From contig NC_064622.1 in assembly GCF_023898315.1 (NCBI RefSeq), positions 80,911,387-80,975,386 on the forward strand: a stretch of 64,000 nt of DNA. Reading direction: 5' to 3'. Each line of letters starts with the position of its first letter. The first letter of the stretch is position 1. The translations under genes and the position numbers were made by a program. Shown one piece after another: positions 46,209 through 57,209 of this stretch. Origin of the DNA: Schistocerca nitens. Taxonomy: Eukaryota; Arthropoda; Insecta; Orthoptera; Acrididae. The notes under the pieces are model-generated. The model was not told the DNA's origin and did no database searches. It was given only the letters and a program-made list of their open reading frames with translations.

Positions 46209-47354
46209 CTAGAAGAGGGTTGTATTATTCCTGCTTCTAGTTGCTGTTGTATAGTTTCCTCTACCACTGACTGAAGATGGCAGGGAATTCGGTACCCTAG
46301 CATTTCCGGTTGGAATCTCATGTTGGATTAGATCTGTTGCTGGTAAATATTTCCTGTTTTCAAACAACCATAAATACTCATTCAGTACTTCATTTATTAG
46401 CTTTTGTTCATGCAATGGGTGGTGACTAAGCTTAGCTTTAAACTTATCTGTCAGATGTGACGTGATTGTCAAAAGGTGTTGAGAGGCGGCAGCAGTCTTT
46501 TTCTTTTTCAGAGAAGGGGTTCTCATTGGCAACTCATCTTCTGTGATAACCTGTAAGCTGGCTAATACTGTACCACGCGGTATTAAAGCTTGCTTGTGAC
46601 TAAAATTGTCTAAACACATGGGTACGCAATTTTCTTTCTGTACTTGCTGCGCTTTGCACAGGCTACGTTTTACGTGGACCTGCATCTGGTCAAGAGTTTC
46701 ATTCTGGCAGAGTGGATCTACCAAGAAATGAACCTCTTCGGATTCACGTATCCCGACAGGCACCCAAAGGATCTTTCCTGTGCCTTCTGGTATCTCCACG
46801 GGATTATCGGCTTTTAGCATCGTTACGGGAGACTCCGAAACTTGGGAAACGGATCCTTTTTTCCCAGCTCCGCTCGCCTGCAACGTGCAGTCACGACCGA
46901 AACTGTGCACGTTGTCGCCGAATTGGACGGTATTTAACCTATAGTCAATAACCCCCTGGAAATGACACAGAAAGTCACTTCCCAGGATGATGTCGTAATC
47001 CGTGCGTCTGTTCCGTACAACCTCCATCGTAAAAGCATATTCTGTGGAGTCCAACATGAACTCAACGCAACAGCTGCCATCAGGTTTCACTATGCCGGGA
47101 CCAATACCACTGATATGGTACCGCGGCGGTTTCAATGTTCTTTTATCTCTCTTCGATAAAAATGCCAAGCTGATCTGTGCGCCTGTGTCAATTAGCACGC
47201 GTATTGGTTTGCGGCCTCTAACACCATCGACAACCACGCTTGCCACCTGCGTGATTCCCTTATAAGCTAGGGGGGTCACTATTTTTAACGGGGTCGGGAG
47301 GGGTGGCACTTCCTCCCCCGCGGCCGTTTCCCGAGTTCTGTGGTTGGTTTGCAT
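46209..47354 (-). pseudogene. Gypsy protease and N-terminal pol
   Basis: The frame overlaps the 3' end of the nucleocapsid frame by 95 nt. The aspartic protease signature LIDTGAQIS has its catalytic Asp at about residue 56, followed by VDGV-type strands and an IILGSDFL block near residue 130. The rest (residues 150-380) leads towards the RT and contains VPVGIRESEE and KKKKTAAASQH. The frame ends before RT begins, with a stop or frameshift near 46209-46140. The enzyme cleaves gag-pol in this family. Overlap with gag in a different frame could reflect ribosomal frameshifting, but nearby indels make this uncertain. Confidence 0.8.
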
Positions 47355-48326
47355 TTCGCCTGGAATTTGCAGGCGGTTGTGGCCTACTATTTGGACAATG
47401 CACGCTTTGGTGACCCATGTTCCTGCACTGATGACAATATGGCACGCGACATTGCTCTGTCACATGTCCTTGTCTATTACAGCGCCCACACTTAGTATCG
47501 TTCGAAAAGACACGTCGGGGCTCGCTTTGCCGCGCGGAGACGGTCACAAATCAGCTCGCCTCCTCTCTCAAGAGTGCGAATCGCACGGCTTCGTGTAAGG
47601 TGCGGGGGGAAGCTACCTTGATTTCCCCCCTATTTGAGGGTTTATGCCACGAATAAACACGTCTATCGCACGACATTCTGATTCTTCCAACAGAACCTCG
47701 TTACGAACAGAACTGGCACTTAGTGCGTACGTGTGGCATGCGACGCTTCTAATCCTGCCCACGAATGCTTCTAAATCTTCACCCGTTTTTTGCTTAAGGG
47801 TGGAAAGCAAGTCGCGATAGTAACTAGTACCACGTTTGTCTGTATACCTTTCAATCAACCCTGTTGCAAGGGACTGGAAGGTAGGGGCATTTTTCAAGCT
47901 CTCGACCGACTGCACGTAGTTCCGCGCTTCGCCGGTGAGTTTCATTTTCATCACGTTTAAGAGAAATTCATCTGGCCAACCGCAAAGCTTTCCGATGTCC
48001 TGGATATTCTGGACAAGCGTTTGAATATCCTCGTACGGCTTTCCAGCGAACGCCGGAATAAACGCTACTGCTGGAAAGCTCTGCACCAAAGTAGAGGTGG
48101 CTACTGCCACAGGTGATTCTGCACTAGTGAGTAGTGGAGTCACCTGCTTCGGCTGTTCTTCCACTAGCACTTGCTTAGCAACATTAGATTGCGGAGAAGC
48201 CATTTTAAGATCATCTACCTGTTGCTTAAGCTCCGCGTTAGTTAAAATTAATTGATTTAACTGGGACTGCAGCGCCAAGAGGGGATCTTCATCCTCTCCG
48301 GCTGCTCCTGCCTCCGATTGCTGCAT
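47260..48326 (-). pseudogene. Gypsy gag with two CCHC zinc knuckles
   Basis: ATG at 48326 (MQQSEAGAAG) is preferred over the upstream GC-rich open stretch because the sequence after it looks like gag: coiled-coil LNQLILTNAELKQQVDDL, then a capsid-like domain with FIPAFAGKPYED, EFLLNVMKMKLTGEA and LIERYTDKRG. The frame stops at 47613. The nucleocapsid continues in another frame at 47547-47260 with CGRCNRQGHVTEQC and CHQCRNMGHQSVHC, two CX2CX4HX4C knuckles that bind RNA in this family. The 65-bp gap and frame change indicate an indel. The capsid forms the particle that packages element RNA (family knowledge). Confidence 0.85.
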
Positions 48327-48767
48327 TATTTGGTGGCGTGCAGACGACGGACGGCGGCGGTGTCGACGAGCGGCGTCAGGCGCGTTGATCACGCGCGGGC
48401 ACAGCAGGCGGCGGGCGACAGCACGGACAGCTGCGACGGCGGGGCGGCGCGAGGGCCGCACCCCGGACCCTGGCGCAGGCGGTGACCCGTGGCAGCTACG
48501 GACACCGGCGGCGGCGGCGGCGGCGGCGAGCGTGACTGCATCGCGGACCCTCCTCGGCTCGCGTCCGGCGGCGAACTGCGTCACGCTTGTGGCGCGCTAG
48601 TGCGCGGCCACGCACATTCTGCAACGCAGGCGACCGGCTGGCACGCGCATGGTGCGCTGCAGCCTCGTCACGTTCGGTCTAGTTTCCTTTACTTACTCAG
48701 CCTCGGCCCCTTTGTAGTACTCATACTCAACTGATGAGTTGATTTTACAACCGTAAGGTGGGTCGCA

Positions 48768-48784
48768 TCCCACTTCTGACACCA
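48768..48784 (-). other. Primer-binding site, tRNA-Leu type
   Basis: On the minus strand TGGTGTCAGAAGTGGGA begins two bases inside the 5' LTR. Its complement TCCCACTTCTGACACCA equals the 3' end, including CCA, of a common eukaryotic tRNA-Leu (established from known tRNA-Leu sequences). It marks the minus-strand cDNA start and confirms orientation. Confidence 0.85.
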
Positions 48785-48786
48785 CT

Positions 48787-49303
48787 TGTTCGTCAGGATA
48801 GAGGTCAGGAGCGGAGGGCGTTGTAAAATGAAAAGTAATGAAGTGGAATGGACCCAGTTTATTCCTGTAACGATGGTACATTGGTGCCTACGTAGGGCTG
48901 AGCAGCCCCAAGAGGGGTTGCCGTCTGCTCATCAGAGAGGCAGAGGCTAGAGGAGCGACTACTCGGGGCCGAGGTCAGAAGCTAAGAGAGCGCGGAGCTG
49001 TTTCCAAGCCGCCATCGCCGCTCCCGGCCGCGTCCCCACGTGATTACACGATTAGCCTCTGATTGGAGGATTGATTCCGCCAACGCGCCTTGCTAGTAGC
49101 GTACCCACGTCAGCGCAACCAACCCGTCTGACTTGAGTCTGACCGAGGAGCACGTGGCAGGAATGTGCCGACCACGGTCTTCCGGCCAGCACCTTCCACC
49201 ACAGCATGCCCAAGTCGGCTACGGCCGAACATTATGCATGGAAAATTTATTTAATAAAATTTTGTCGGCAATGATCCCTCTTGGGGGGTCTCCTCCCTGC
49301 ACA
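48787..49303 (-). repeat. 5' LTR of the Gypsy-type element (517 bp)
   Basis: Same termini as the left LTR. About twenty substitutions were seen between the two, clustered partly around 49105-49125 and 49200-49220. It presumably holds the promoter, though no TATA box was assigned. Confidence 0.9.
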
Positions 49304-50552
49304 GAAGGTTGACACGTGTTGTGTAGAAACTGAATGTTTGTCAGAAGTAATAAATTTCGGTACACTCTGACTTAATTTAGCAAAAGAAATAATAAATCCG
49401 GAAAATTGAAAGTTAATTTAGTGACTGAAATTAACAGTGAACTTTGTTTCTGAAGCACTACGAAATTCAATAAAATAAGGTTAGACTTGGGCTACCTCAA
49501 CAATCATTTCAAAAGCTACTTGAATCTACGCAATTTAGAAATAAGAGATGTAACTTTGAACTTGAATTAAATGATTCTGAACAATTAACAATAGTAAAAT
49601 TTAGTACGTACCAAGCTGAGGTAAGCTAAAATATGGTAACAAAACTCGCACTCGTAATTTGTGCTTGTGTAATCTAAATATTGTAGCCACCTATGAATAC
49701 TTTAACTGAACTTTGAAATTAAAGCAGTGAAATGGAATGATATTACTTTAACGCTGGCGTCTGAATTTCAACGACACTCTGGTTCATTCTGGGAAAGGAA
49801 GGGACCCTGCTTGGTAATGCAATTGTGACAATGAGCAACAAAGGTTCATGCTACGTTGCTGTAATTTTGTGAGGCAAACTGAACAGTTTGAAAAGCTGAG
49901 GTCTGCCATACAGTTCTAAAACTTTACGTGCTTCCAGTCTTCCTTGTTGGTTGATTGAAGGTTTGAAGTCGTCGATCGAGGAGGTGGCGACAGTCACTCA
50001 TTGTCGGCCGTCGCTGTTGCAGAAGCTGGAGGTTGGCGCGCCTTTTTCTCGACACGGTCACCAGGCGAAACGGGCTCTTGATGTGCGCCAGCTAATGCTT
50101 CCCGTCCGCGACACCGTGTCAGAAACTATCATAGCAAGTCGAGCGCAATTACATGCCCCCAAACCCCGAAAGCGCGGCAACTCGCGGGAGCATCGCACAA
50201 CACACCTGCTCCACCGCCCTACTCCTTCCATACCTCGCTCTGCCCCCGCTCCATGCGGCAGAGTTAACACTACCAAAGATCCTAAACACTTTGGTTCTCC
50301 CCACGACCTATCGATGTAATCGTTCGATAGCATAGTCTTCCCTAGGCCAGACCCAGCCAAAAAATACAAATAATATTTACAAAACAAAACAATTATACAT
50401 CGACATAAATGCATAAATATATATTATACAAATACTAAAACAATTACAATATATAAAGACACAGAAATGTCATATCTTCAGGTAACAAAATAAGGAAAAG
50501 AATTTACAGTACAATAGATGGAAATAGGAGCATAGGCATTTCCGGCGTTACA

Positions 50553-51629
50553 AAGGATTTTGAAATTCCTTATCCATCCCGAAACATGGACTGCCATTGA
50601 GCTTAATGCCACAACTGCTTTTACAACATAGAGAAATTTTTCGACTGCATGCAAAAAAAAAGAAAACAAAGAAGAAATTGACTGTTAAAATTCTAATTAG
50701 TAATTTATAACCTGCTGAAGTCAAATTCCAAAGATAGAATGATTAAGGTTTAAGGTCCCATTCACGATGAAGTTACTAGTGACAGAGCACAAGTTCGGAT
50801 TAGGAAGTTTGGGAAGGAATTAGACCGTACTCTTCCAAAGGAACGATCGCAGCACAATCCTTAAACTACTTCGGTAATCAAGCAAAGCTCGAGTAGGACT
50901 TCAGCGATATGCCAATGACCCATCTCGCACGGTGCTGTTTCAACTTATATTTACAAGACTTTGCGTTCGAAGCGTTAAGAAATTCCCTATATGTGGTTGT
51001 CAGAGAGTGATGAGTACGCCATCATAAAAAATAACTGTAACTTTTCGACATGCTCTGTATCAGGTCCCTCCGTTTTAGGGTAGTGATTTTGAACCTTACA
51101 AATATGAGCCAAGAACTACCTCGAGAAACAGTGTAGCATTAGCATGTGGTTAGTCACCAATTTATCACGACAGGGTGTGTCTTTGTATCACTTTTTAAAC
51201 TATTGCTTGCTTAGTATCCTGAGGATGTGGAAGTGAACACACGATTGATTTTCATAAGTCTGTGGCCCATCTATCTATTGGTCTAGAAACAGAACGCACG
51301 GATGCAAAGTACGAGTACATCGTACATCATTTTAAGATACTGAATAAAATTATTAAATTATGGTCAGAGTGATTTTGAATGACTATTAAAACGACAACCA
51401 GAGGTTAAATTTAATTTAAATTTGTTTGTGAATCGAACACATATTTCGTGGTAAATAAATAACTTGCTTCAATAATCCATTGTTGTAACCAGCAAGTGAG
51501 GTATCGAATACTGTCGTACAACAAATTGTAATTAAACTTCATTTCTAAGCTACTTCACAGTCTATTATAAAGGTAGCAAAATTTTACTACATAGCCCTTA
51601 TTCGCTGAATTTGTAAGTAACGCAATAGT
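50553..51629. other. No gene; contains one decayed SINE
   Basis: AT-rich sequence. Apart from the SINE relic at 50735-50935, nothing was recognised. Confidence 0.4.
50735..50935 (-). mobile_element. Diverged SINE (family 1) relic
   Basis: GTTTAAGGTCCCATTCACGA, GAGCACAAGTTCGGATTAGG and CCAAAGGAACGATC follow the same order as in the copies at 8561 and 28439 (GTTTAACGTCCCGTCGACAA, GAGCGCAAGCTCGGGTTAGG, CAAAGGAACCATC). The end that should carry the tRNA head is lost or unrecognisable. No duplication was found. It is older than the other two copies. Confidence 0.65.
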
Positions 51630-51851
51630 GTGAATATGCTGCTGTATGCCGCCATGAAGACTAAGGCCCATATGTTTTCTCTGTTCCACGATCTAGATGC
51701 ACATCCTCCTAGTCTTTGTCAACGAATCCAAGAGGTCTTCGAACAGTGCTCTGTGACACCAGCAGGTTTACGTCTCGCATGCAGGTCATTTAAAAGGCAG
51801 ACAGAACTGTTTACACAGGAAAATGGGCACTTGTTTGAACGTCTCACTTGA
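51630..51851 (+). pseudogene. Possible mariner-type transposase C-terminus
   Basis: A 73-codon open frame whose second half (VTPAGLRLACRSFKRQTE, then ENGHLFERL) resembles the C-terminal end of mariner-like transposases, which finish with a V/L-RR-SF-RR and NGxHFEHL pattern. The catalytic core is absent. The RTE copy C begins just downstream. The call is weak and based on a short pattern. Confidence 0.4.
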
Positions 51852-51884
51852 ATGAACATTTCGGCACCAGAACATCCATGTAAC

Positions 51885-53445
51885 CCCCCTCCCATGAACC
51901 ACAGACCTTTTCGCAGTGGGGTGGCTTGGAAGGCTCACCTGCCTCAGCAATACAGATAGCCGTATGGTAGGTGCAACTACAATGGTGAGGCACGTATGAG
52001 AGGCCAGAGGAAGTGTTGTTCCTGAAGCGGCCAGCAGCCTTTTCAGTAGTTTCAGGGGCAACAGCCTGGAAGATTGACTGATCTGGTCTTTTAACATCAA
52101 CCAAACTGCCTTGCTGTGGTGCTACGGTGACTGGCTGAAAACAAGAGGAAACTACAGCCATAATTTTCCCCAAGGGCATGCAGCTCTACTGTATAGTTAG
52201 GTAATGTGGCATAATCTTGGGTAAAATATTCTGGAGGTAAAGTAGTCCTGCATTCAGACATCATGGTCAGGGGAGTGGGGGCAGCAATCAGGAGGTTCTC
52301 GTTATCAGGAAAAACAAAACTAGCTTGCTATGTATTGGAATGTGGAACGTCGGAGCCCTTAATTGGGCAGGTAAGTTACAAAATTTAAAAAAGGGAATGG
52401 ATAGGTTAGTAGTGGGAATTAGTGAAGTTCAATGGCAAGAGGAACAGGATGTCTGGTCAGATGAATGCAGTGTCATAAATACAAAATCAAGTAGGGTCTA
52501 TGCAGGATTAGGTTCTATAACTAATAAGGAAATAGGAATGCGGATAAGCTATTACAAACAACAAAGTGAATGCTTTATTATGGCTGAGATAGACATGATG
52601 CCGACACTCACGACTTAATTCAAGCTTATATTCTAAACAGCTTGATGAAGAGGTTGAAGAGGTTGAAGAAACGTATGGTGAGTTGAAAGAAATTACTCAG
52701 ATAGTTAAAGAAAACGAAAATTGATTAGTAATGGTGAACTTATATTCAATAATAGGAAAAGGAAGAGAAGGAAAAATAGCAGGTGAATATGGACTAGGGA
52801 AAGGAATGAAAGAAGAAACCGCCTGGTAGAATTTTGCACAGAACGTAATTTAATCATCGCTAACATTTGGTTTAAAAATCTCGAAAGAAGACTGAATTCG
52901 TGCAAGAGACCTGGAGACACTGGAAGGTTTCAGATTGATTATATAATGATAACAGAGATTTTGGAACAATATTTTAAATTGTAAGACATTTCCAGGGGCA
53001 GACATGGACTCTGACCACAATTTACTGGTTATGAACAGCAGATTAAAACTGAATGAATTGCAAATTGGTAGGAAATTATGGAGATGACACATGGACAGAC
53101 TGAAAGAACGAGAAGTTATTGAGAGTTTTAGAGGAAGTATTAGGGAACTATTACCAAGAACAGGATAAAGGAATACAGTAGAAGAGGAATGAGTAGTTTT
53201 GAGAGATTAAATAGTGAAAGCAGTAGATGATCAAATAGGAAAAATAACGAGGCCTAAGAGAAATCCTTAGTTGATACGAGAAAAATTATTTTGATCGATG
53301 AAAGGAGAAAATATAATAAATGAGGCAGATGAAATGAAATACAAACATCTAAAAAATAAGATTGACAAAAAGTACAAAATGGATAAACAGGATGGTTAGA
53401 GGACAAATGTTAGGGTTTAGAAGCATGTATCACTAGATTAAAGAC
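51885..53445 (+). mobile_element. RTE LINE copy C, 5' part only
   Basis: It begins near 51885 (CCCCCCTCCCATGAACC), matching the 5' ends of copies B and D/E. It contains the 5' untranslated region and then endonuclease sequence: GMWNVGALNWAGKLQNL, VVGISEVQWQEEQDVW near 52420, and DSDHNLLVMN near 53005. Several frameshifts and stops make it non-coding. It stops near 53445 at the point equivalent to about 28730 of copy B, so RT and the 3' end are missing. It is the most diverged RTE copy here. Confidence 0.75.
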
Positions 53446-54132
53446 AGAAGTAGTGGGGCAAAGAGTGCATCATCCCACTTTGTTTGTGCAGGTTTGCATA
53501 CATTCAGGAGCGACCTGCCCCATCCCTGATTACATCATGGGACTTCCCCAGCCTGAACACAGGTCCCTTCCACCTCCCCTCCTATCACCTGGCCTCGCCT
53601 TGCCTCCCCCACCTCGCCTCCCCCACCTCACCTACCCTCCCCTCCCACCCTCCAACACCATCCCTGGAAATGGTTGAAGAACGAAATATTAGTGGAAAAT
53701 TCAAAATGTGGCAGGATATTCAAATTTATTGGCGAGAATATCAAGTTTTGTGTGTTCACCTTGAGGTTCAGAGACCAACTGACATAGTTAACACCACCAG
53801 CCGAGGGCGCCTTTGGCACTCACCCACTCTCCACTCTCTGCCCCTCCACACCTGCCCCCTGCCACCCCCCCTTCTTGCCCCACCCCCTTGCAGTCTTTTA
53901 ACTGGTGGAACAGTGCTGTCAGAATGTGACAGGACTTCAAGAAAATTATCAGGGGTCTGTAACTTGATGCAGGACATACCTTCTCAAAATCAAATGCTGT
54001 ATATATAAGACCCAGGGGTTTTGTGAGAATTCAACAAGGAAGCGATTCTCTGATGAAAGGGTAGTTGAGAAGTCAGCTCTATACCATTTCTTCTAAGTAT
54101 TGTTGGGAAAATATTACAGTCATTCAAAGTGA
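53446..54132. other. Pyrimidine-rich spacer between converging RTE copies
   Basis: Strongly C/T-rich on the plus strand at about 53570-53660 and 53820-53890. The open frame 53484-54008 is probably a by-product of this composition. No homology was recognised. Confidence 0.45.
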
Positions 54133-54883
54133 CCTTTCTTCCACCTTTCTGCTTTCCCTTCTTTGCTTAGAACTGGGTTTCCATCTGAGCTCTTTATATT
54201 CAGGCAAGTGGTTCTCTTTTCTCCAAAGGTCTTTTTAATTTTCCTGTAGGCAGTATCTATCTAAACCCTCGTGAGATATGCCTCTACATCCTGACATTTG
54301 TCCTGCTTAGCCATTTTGCACTTCCTGTCGATCTAATTTTTGAGACATTTGTATTCCTTTTTGCCTGCTTCACTTACTGAATTTTTGTATTTTCTACTTT
54401 CATCGATTAAATTCAGTATCTCTTCTGTTACCCAAGGATTCCTACTAGCCCTCGTCTTTTTACCAACTTGATCATCTGCTGCCTTCACTATTTCATTCCT
54501 CAAAGCTGCCCATTCTTCTTCTAATGTATTTCTTTCCCCCATTCCTGTCAATTGTTCCCTTATGCTGTCCCTGAAACTCTGTACGACCTCTGGTTCTTTC
54601 AGTTTATCCAGATCCCATCTCCTTAAATTCCCTCCTTTTTGCAGTTTCTTCAGTTTTAATCTACAGTTCATAACCAATAGACTGTGGTCAGAGTCCACAT
54701 CTCCCCCTGGAAATGTCTTACAATTTAAAATTTGGTTCCTAAATCTGTCTTACCATTATATAATCTATCTGAAACCTTCTAGTATCTCCAGGGTTCTTCC
54801 ATGTATACAACATTCTTTCATGATTCTTGAACCAAATGTTAGCTATGATTAAGTTATGCTCTGTGCAAAATTCTACCAGGTGG

Positions 54884-55085
54884 TTCAAATGGTTCAAATG
54901 GCTCTGAGCACTATGGGACTCAACTGCTGTGGTCATAAGTCCCATAGAACTTAGAACTACTTAAACCTAACTAACCTAAGGACATCACACACATCCATAC
55001 CCGAGGCAGGATTCGAACCTGCGACCGTAGCGGTCGCGCGGTTCCAGACTGAAGCGCCTTTAACCGCGCAGCCACTCCGGCCGGC
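54884..55085 (-). mobile_element. tRNA-derived SINE (family 3), minus orientation
   Basis: The reverse complement starts GCCGGCCGGAGTGGCTGCGC at 55085 and has GGTTCGAATCC as B box. The tail is TTTGAACCATTTGAACC. A perfect 12-bp duplication TCTACCAGGTGG lies at 54872-54883 and 55086-55097. It splits the endonuclease of RTE copy D/E (in ...VEFCTEHN). Confidence 0.92.
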
Positions 55086-55463
55086 TCTACCAGGTGGCTT
55101 CCTCCTTCATTTCTTAGCCCCAATCCATATTCACCTACTACGTTGCCTTCTCTTCCTTTTCCTACTGTCGAATTCCAGTCACCTATGACTACTAAATTTT
55201 CGTCTCCCTTCACTACCTGAATAATTTCTTTTATCTCATCATACATTTCATCAATTTCATCATCTGTAGAGCTAGTTGGCATATAAACTTGTACTACTGT
55301 AGTAGGCATGGGCTTCGTGTCTATCTTGGCCACAATAGTGCGTTCACTATGCCGTTTGTAGTAGCTTACCCGCTCTCCTATTTTTTAAGCATTATTAAAC
55401 CTACTCCTGCATTATCGCTATTTGATTTTATATTTGTAACCCTGTATTGACCTGACCAAGAGT

Positions 55464-57209
55464 TGTAACAACAACTGTACATATAAAAATTTTTCTTCTG
55501 ATTTTCGCTAAATTAGTGTAAGCAAGGTTTAATTTCATTTCTTTTTCTTTTCGTGTCATTATGTTAAAGAAAATGTAAACACATTTCGATGTAAATTTTA
55601 ATATTTATGTTACATTTCAAGTAATGTTATAATAGAAATGAAGTTTAAATAATGTTGGGAATATTGTAAGATGTGAAAGTTGTAATTGTACGCCTGGTCC
55701 ATACGTAGGCAATGTATTAGGATATGTGGAATGTAAAACCTTTGGTGAATACCCTACCTGTAGGGGAGAGGTAGAAGGTGGATGGCAGGCGAGCGCGGGA
55801 AAATGCACACAGGCGCGGCACGGCACAACGGGCTCAGTCAGTCAGTCAAAGTCGGAGTTGGGCACCGGTCTGAGGAACACGTTCCGGATCGAGGAGGCTA
55901 TCCTGGAAAAAGTGGTTTCATTTGAGCCTCGGATGTGCCGTTTCCGACGACTATACAGCATGGCTATATCCATTAGGCACTGAATTGGAAAGGATTACAA
56001 CGTTAAGAAGAAGCAAAGTGCCAATACAGCAAGAGCCATAGCTGTGATTGTACGTGTGCTGTGCGCCTCGCCATCTCGCTGCCCGCCAACCGCCGCATCG
56101 ACTTGCACAGGTCAATTCTTTACAAGTGTATCCGTATGGACCAGTGTTAAATTTGTTTCTAACTGTTCAATAATAACTTGACTTTTACCAGAATTGCCCT
56201 ATTAATTAATGATCCTAATCACTAACCTGGACAGGGTCCTTTCCGCATGTTGTGCAATCCGAGTGTCCCGAAATGAAGATTTAAAATTCATGTTAATAAG
56301 AATTACGTGCAGAACTATCTATGCTAGAAAGATATTTAAAGAGCTTTGTTGTTAATGAATATTTTGGTAAATAATAGACCTGACAAATTTTGAAGATAAT
56401 GTTGAAAGTGATTTAGTAATGAAGCTTAATTAAACAGAAACAAAAATAATGGTAGTTAAATGAGGAATTAATAAGCCAAACGAATAGTAACCCATATTTT
56501 TTAAATCTTGAGTGCTTCATGTGTCCAATAATTAATAGTTTCAACACAGTGACCATAACAGTTTCAGCCCCCCCCCCCTTTTTCATTCTTTTCATTTCTG
56601 TTCATTTAAATAGTGAAGTGCACTGAACTAATTTGATCTGCAAAGTGAAAGCCAATATAAACCCTAAATTTATCAGTGTTTTTTTCCTTATTAAGATTGA
56701 CATTGTATATGTGTTTCAAAAGTGCTATTTCTAGGGCAACCTATGCCCGATTTCAGTTGGATCAATAGACAAAATGCAGTGTGTAGTAATCATTGTAGTG
56801 TAATGTTGTGTGTTTGTAGCTCGTCCAAATCAGTACAGAAAGGAAAAATACTAGTTCAGTAGATTTTTCGGGTTCTAAAATTTTCCATATAATGCAGTGT
56901 GGTTATGGTTGTACGTACATCCACTTGTACAAGGAAAAAACTCACGTAATTCCTAATTAGGCTGGCGACCGTATTATTAATAATTGGTAGCATCTGCTGC
57001 GTAGGTTTCTTGTCCGTATTAACGTGTAGTGGCACTTTACACTAGCTCGACGTATCATTGTTGTTACTGGGTATAGGTCCGATTTTGCTTCCATTTAGGT
57101 ACACGCGGTCATCATATTGAATAAAATCCTTGCTTAGAAGGTGAAGCCCGTCAACTTATCATAGTACAGGCTTTAAACAGTTAACGTACGCAAGAGCGGA
57201 GACGTTACA
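55464..57209. mobile_element. Solo LTR-like block (1746 bp) inside RTE copy D/E
   Basis: It begins TGTAACAACAACTG and ends GGAGACGTTACA. Flanking tetramers are GAGT on the left and AAGT on the right, and the undisturbed copy B has AAGT at this point. Removing the block rejoins RTE endonuclease codons. No coding region was seen. A tract C11 lies near 56567-56577, and AATAAA is at about 57120. The terminal hexamers TGTAAC/GTTACA are the same as in the block 37007-50552. It could alternatively be a DNA transposon with very short TIRs. Confidence 0.6.

Larger units (their letters stand above)
37369..49303 (-). mobile_element. Gypsy-type LTR retrotransposon with env-like ORF (11.9 kb)
   Basis: Direct LTRs (37369-37886 and 48787-49303), a tRNA-Leu-type primer site (48768-48784) and a polypurine tract next to the left LTR (37888-37900) show that it is transcribed right to left. 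Order on the minus strand is gag, protease, RT, RNase H, integrase, a 4.2-kb stretch without clear genes, and an env-like ORF. The integrase after RT/RNase H order defines Gypsy/Metaviridae. The LTRs differ at roughly 4 percent of sites by eye. All polyprotein parts are broken, so it is a fossil. A GAAA/GAAG duplication may flank it. Confidence 0.88.
37007..50552. mobile_element. Solo LTR (~1.6 kb) split by the Gypsy-type element
   Basis: The left piece begins TGTAACCTCCCCCTCAC at 37007 and runs to 37368. The right piece resumes at 49304 (GAAGGTTGACACG) and ends TTTCCGGCGTTACA at 50552. Together they make about 1.61 kb with no coding sequence. The ends TGTAAC...GTTACA match those of the LTR-like block at 55464-57209. 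An immediate 4-bp duplication was not evident: AAGG lies 3 nt outside the left end and immediately after the right end. LTR identity is therefore inference from termini and overall composition. Confidence 0.55.

Noticed and set aside
47260..47354. Programmed ribosomal frameshift at the gag/protease overlap
   Set aside because: The frames do overlap, but unrelated indels in gag and RT of the same copy make the original frame relationship uncertain, and I saw no clear slippery site.
48385..48734. GC-rich frames suggesting a host exon or CpG island promoter
   Set aside because: They lie in the 5' leader of the Gypsy-type element, between primer site and gag start.
53484..54008. 174-codon Pro/Leu-rich frame
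   Set aside because: Low-complexity pyrimidine-rich DNA lying between two broken RTE copies. No homology or start context.
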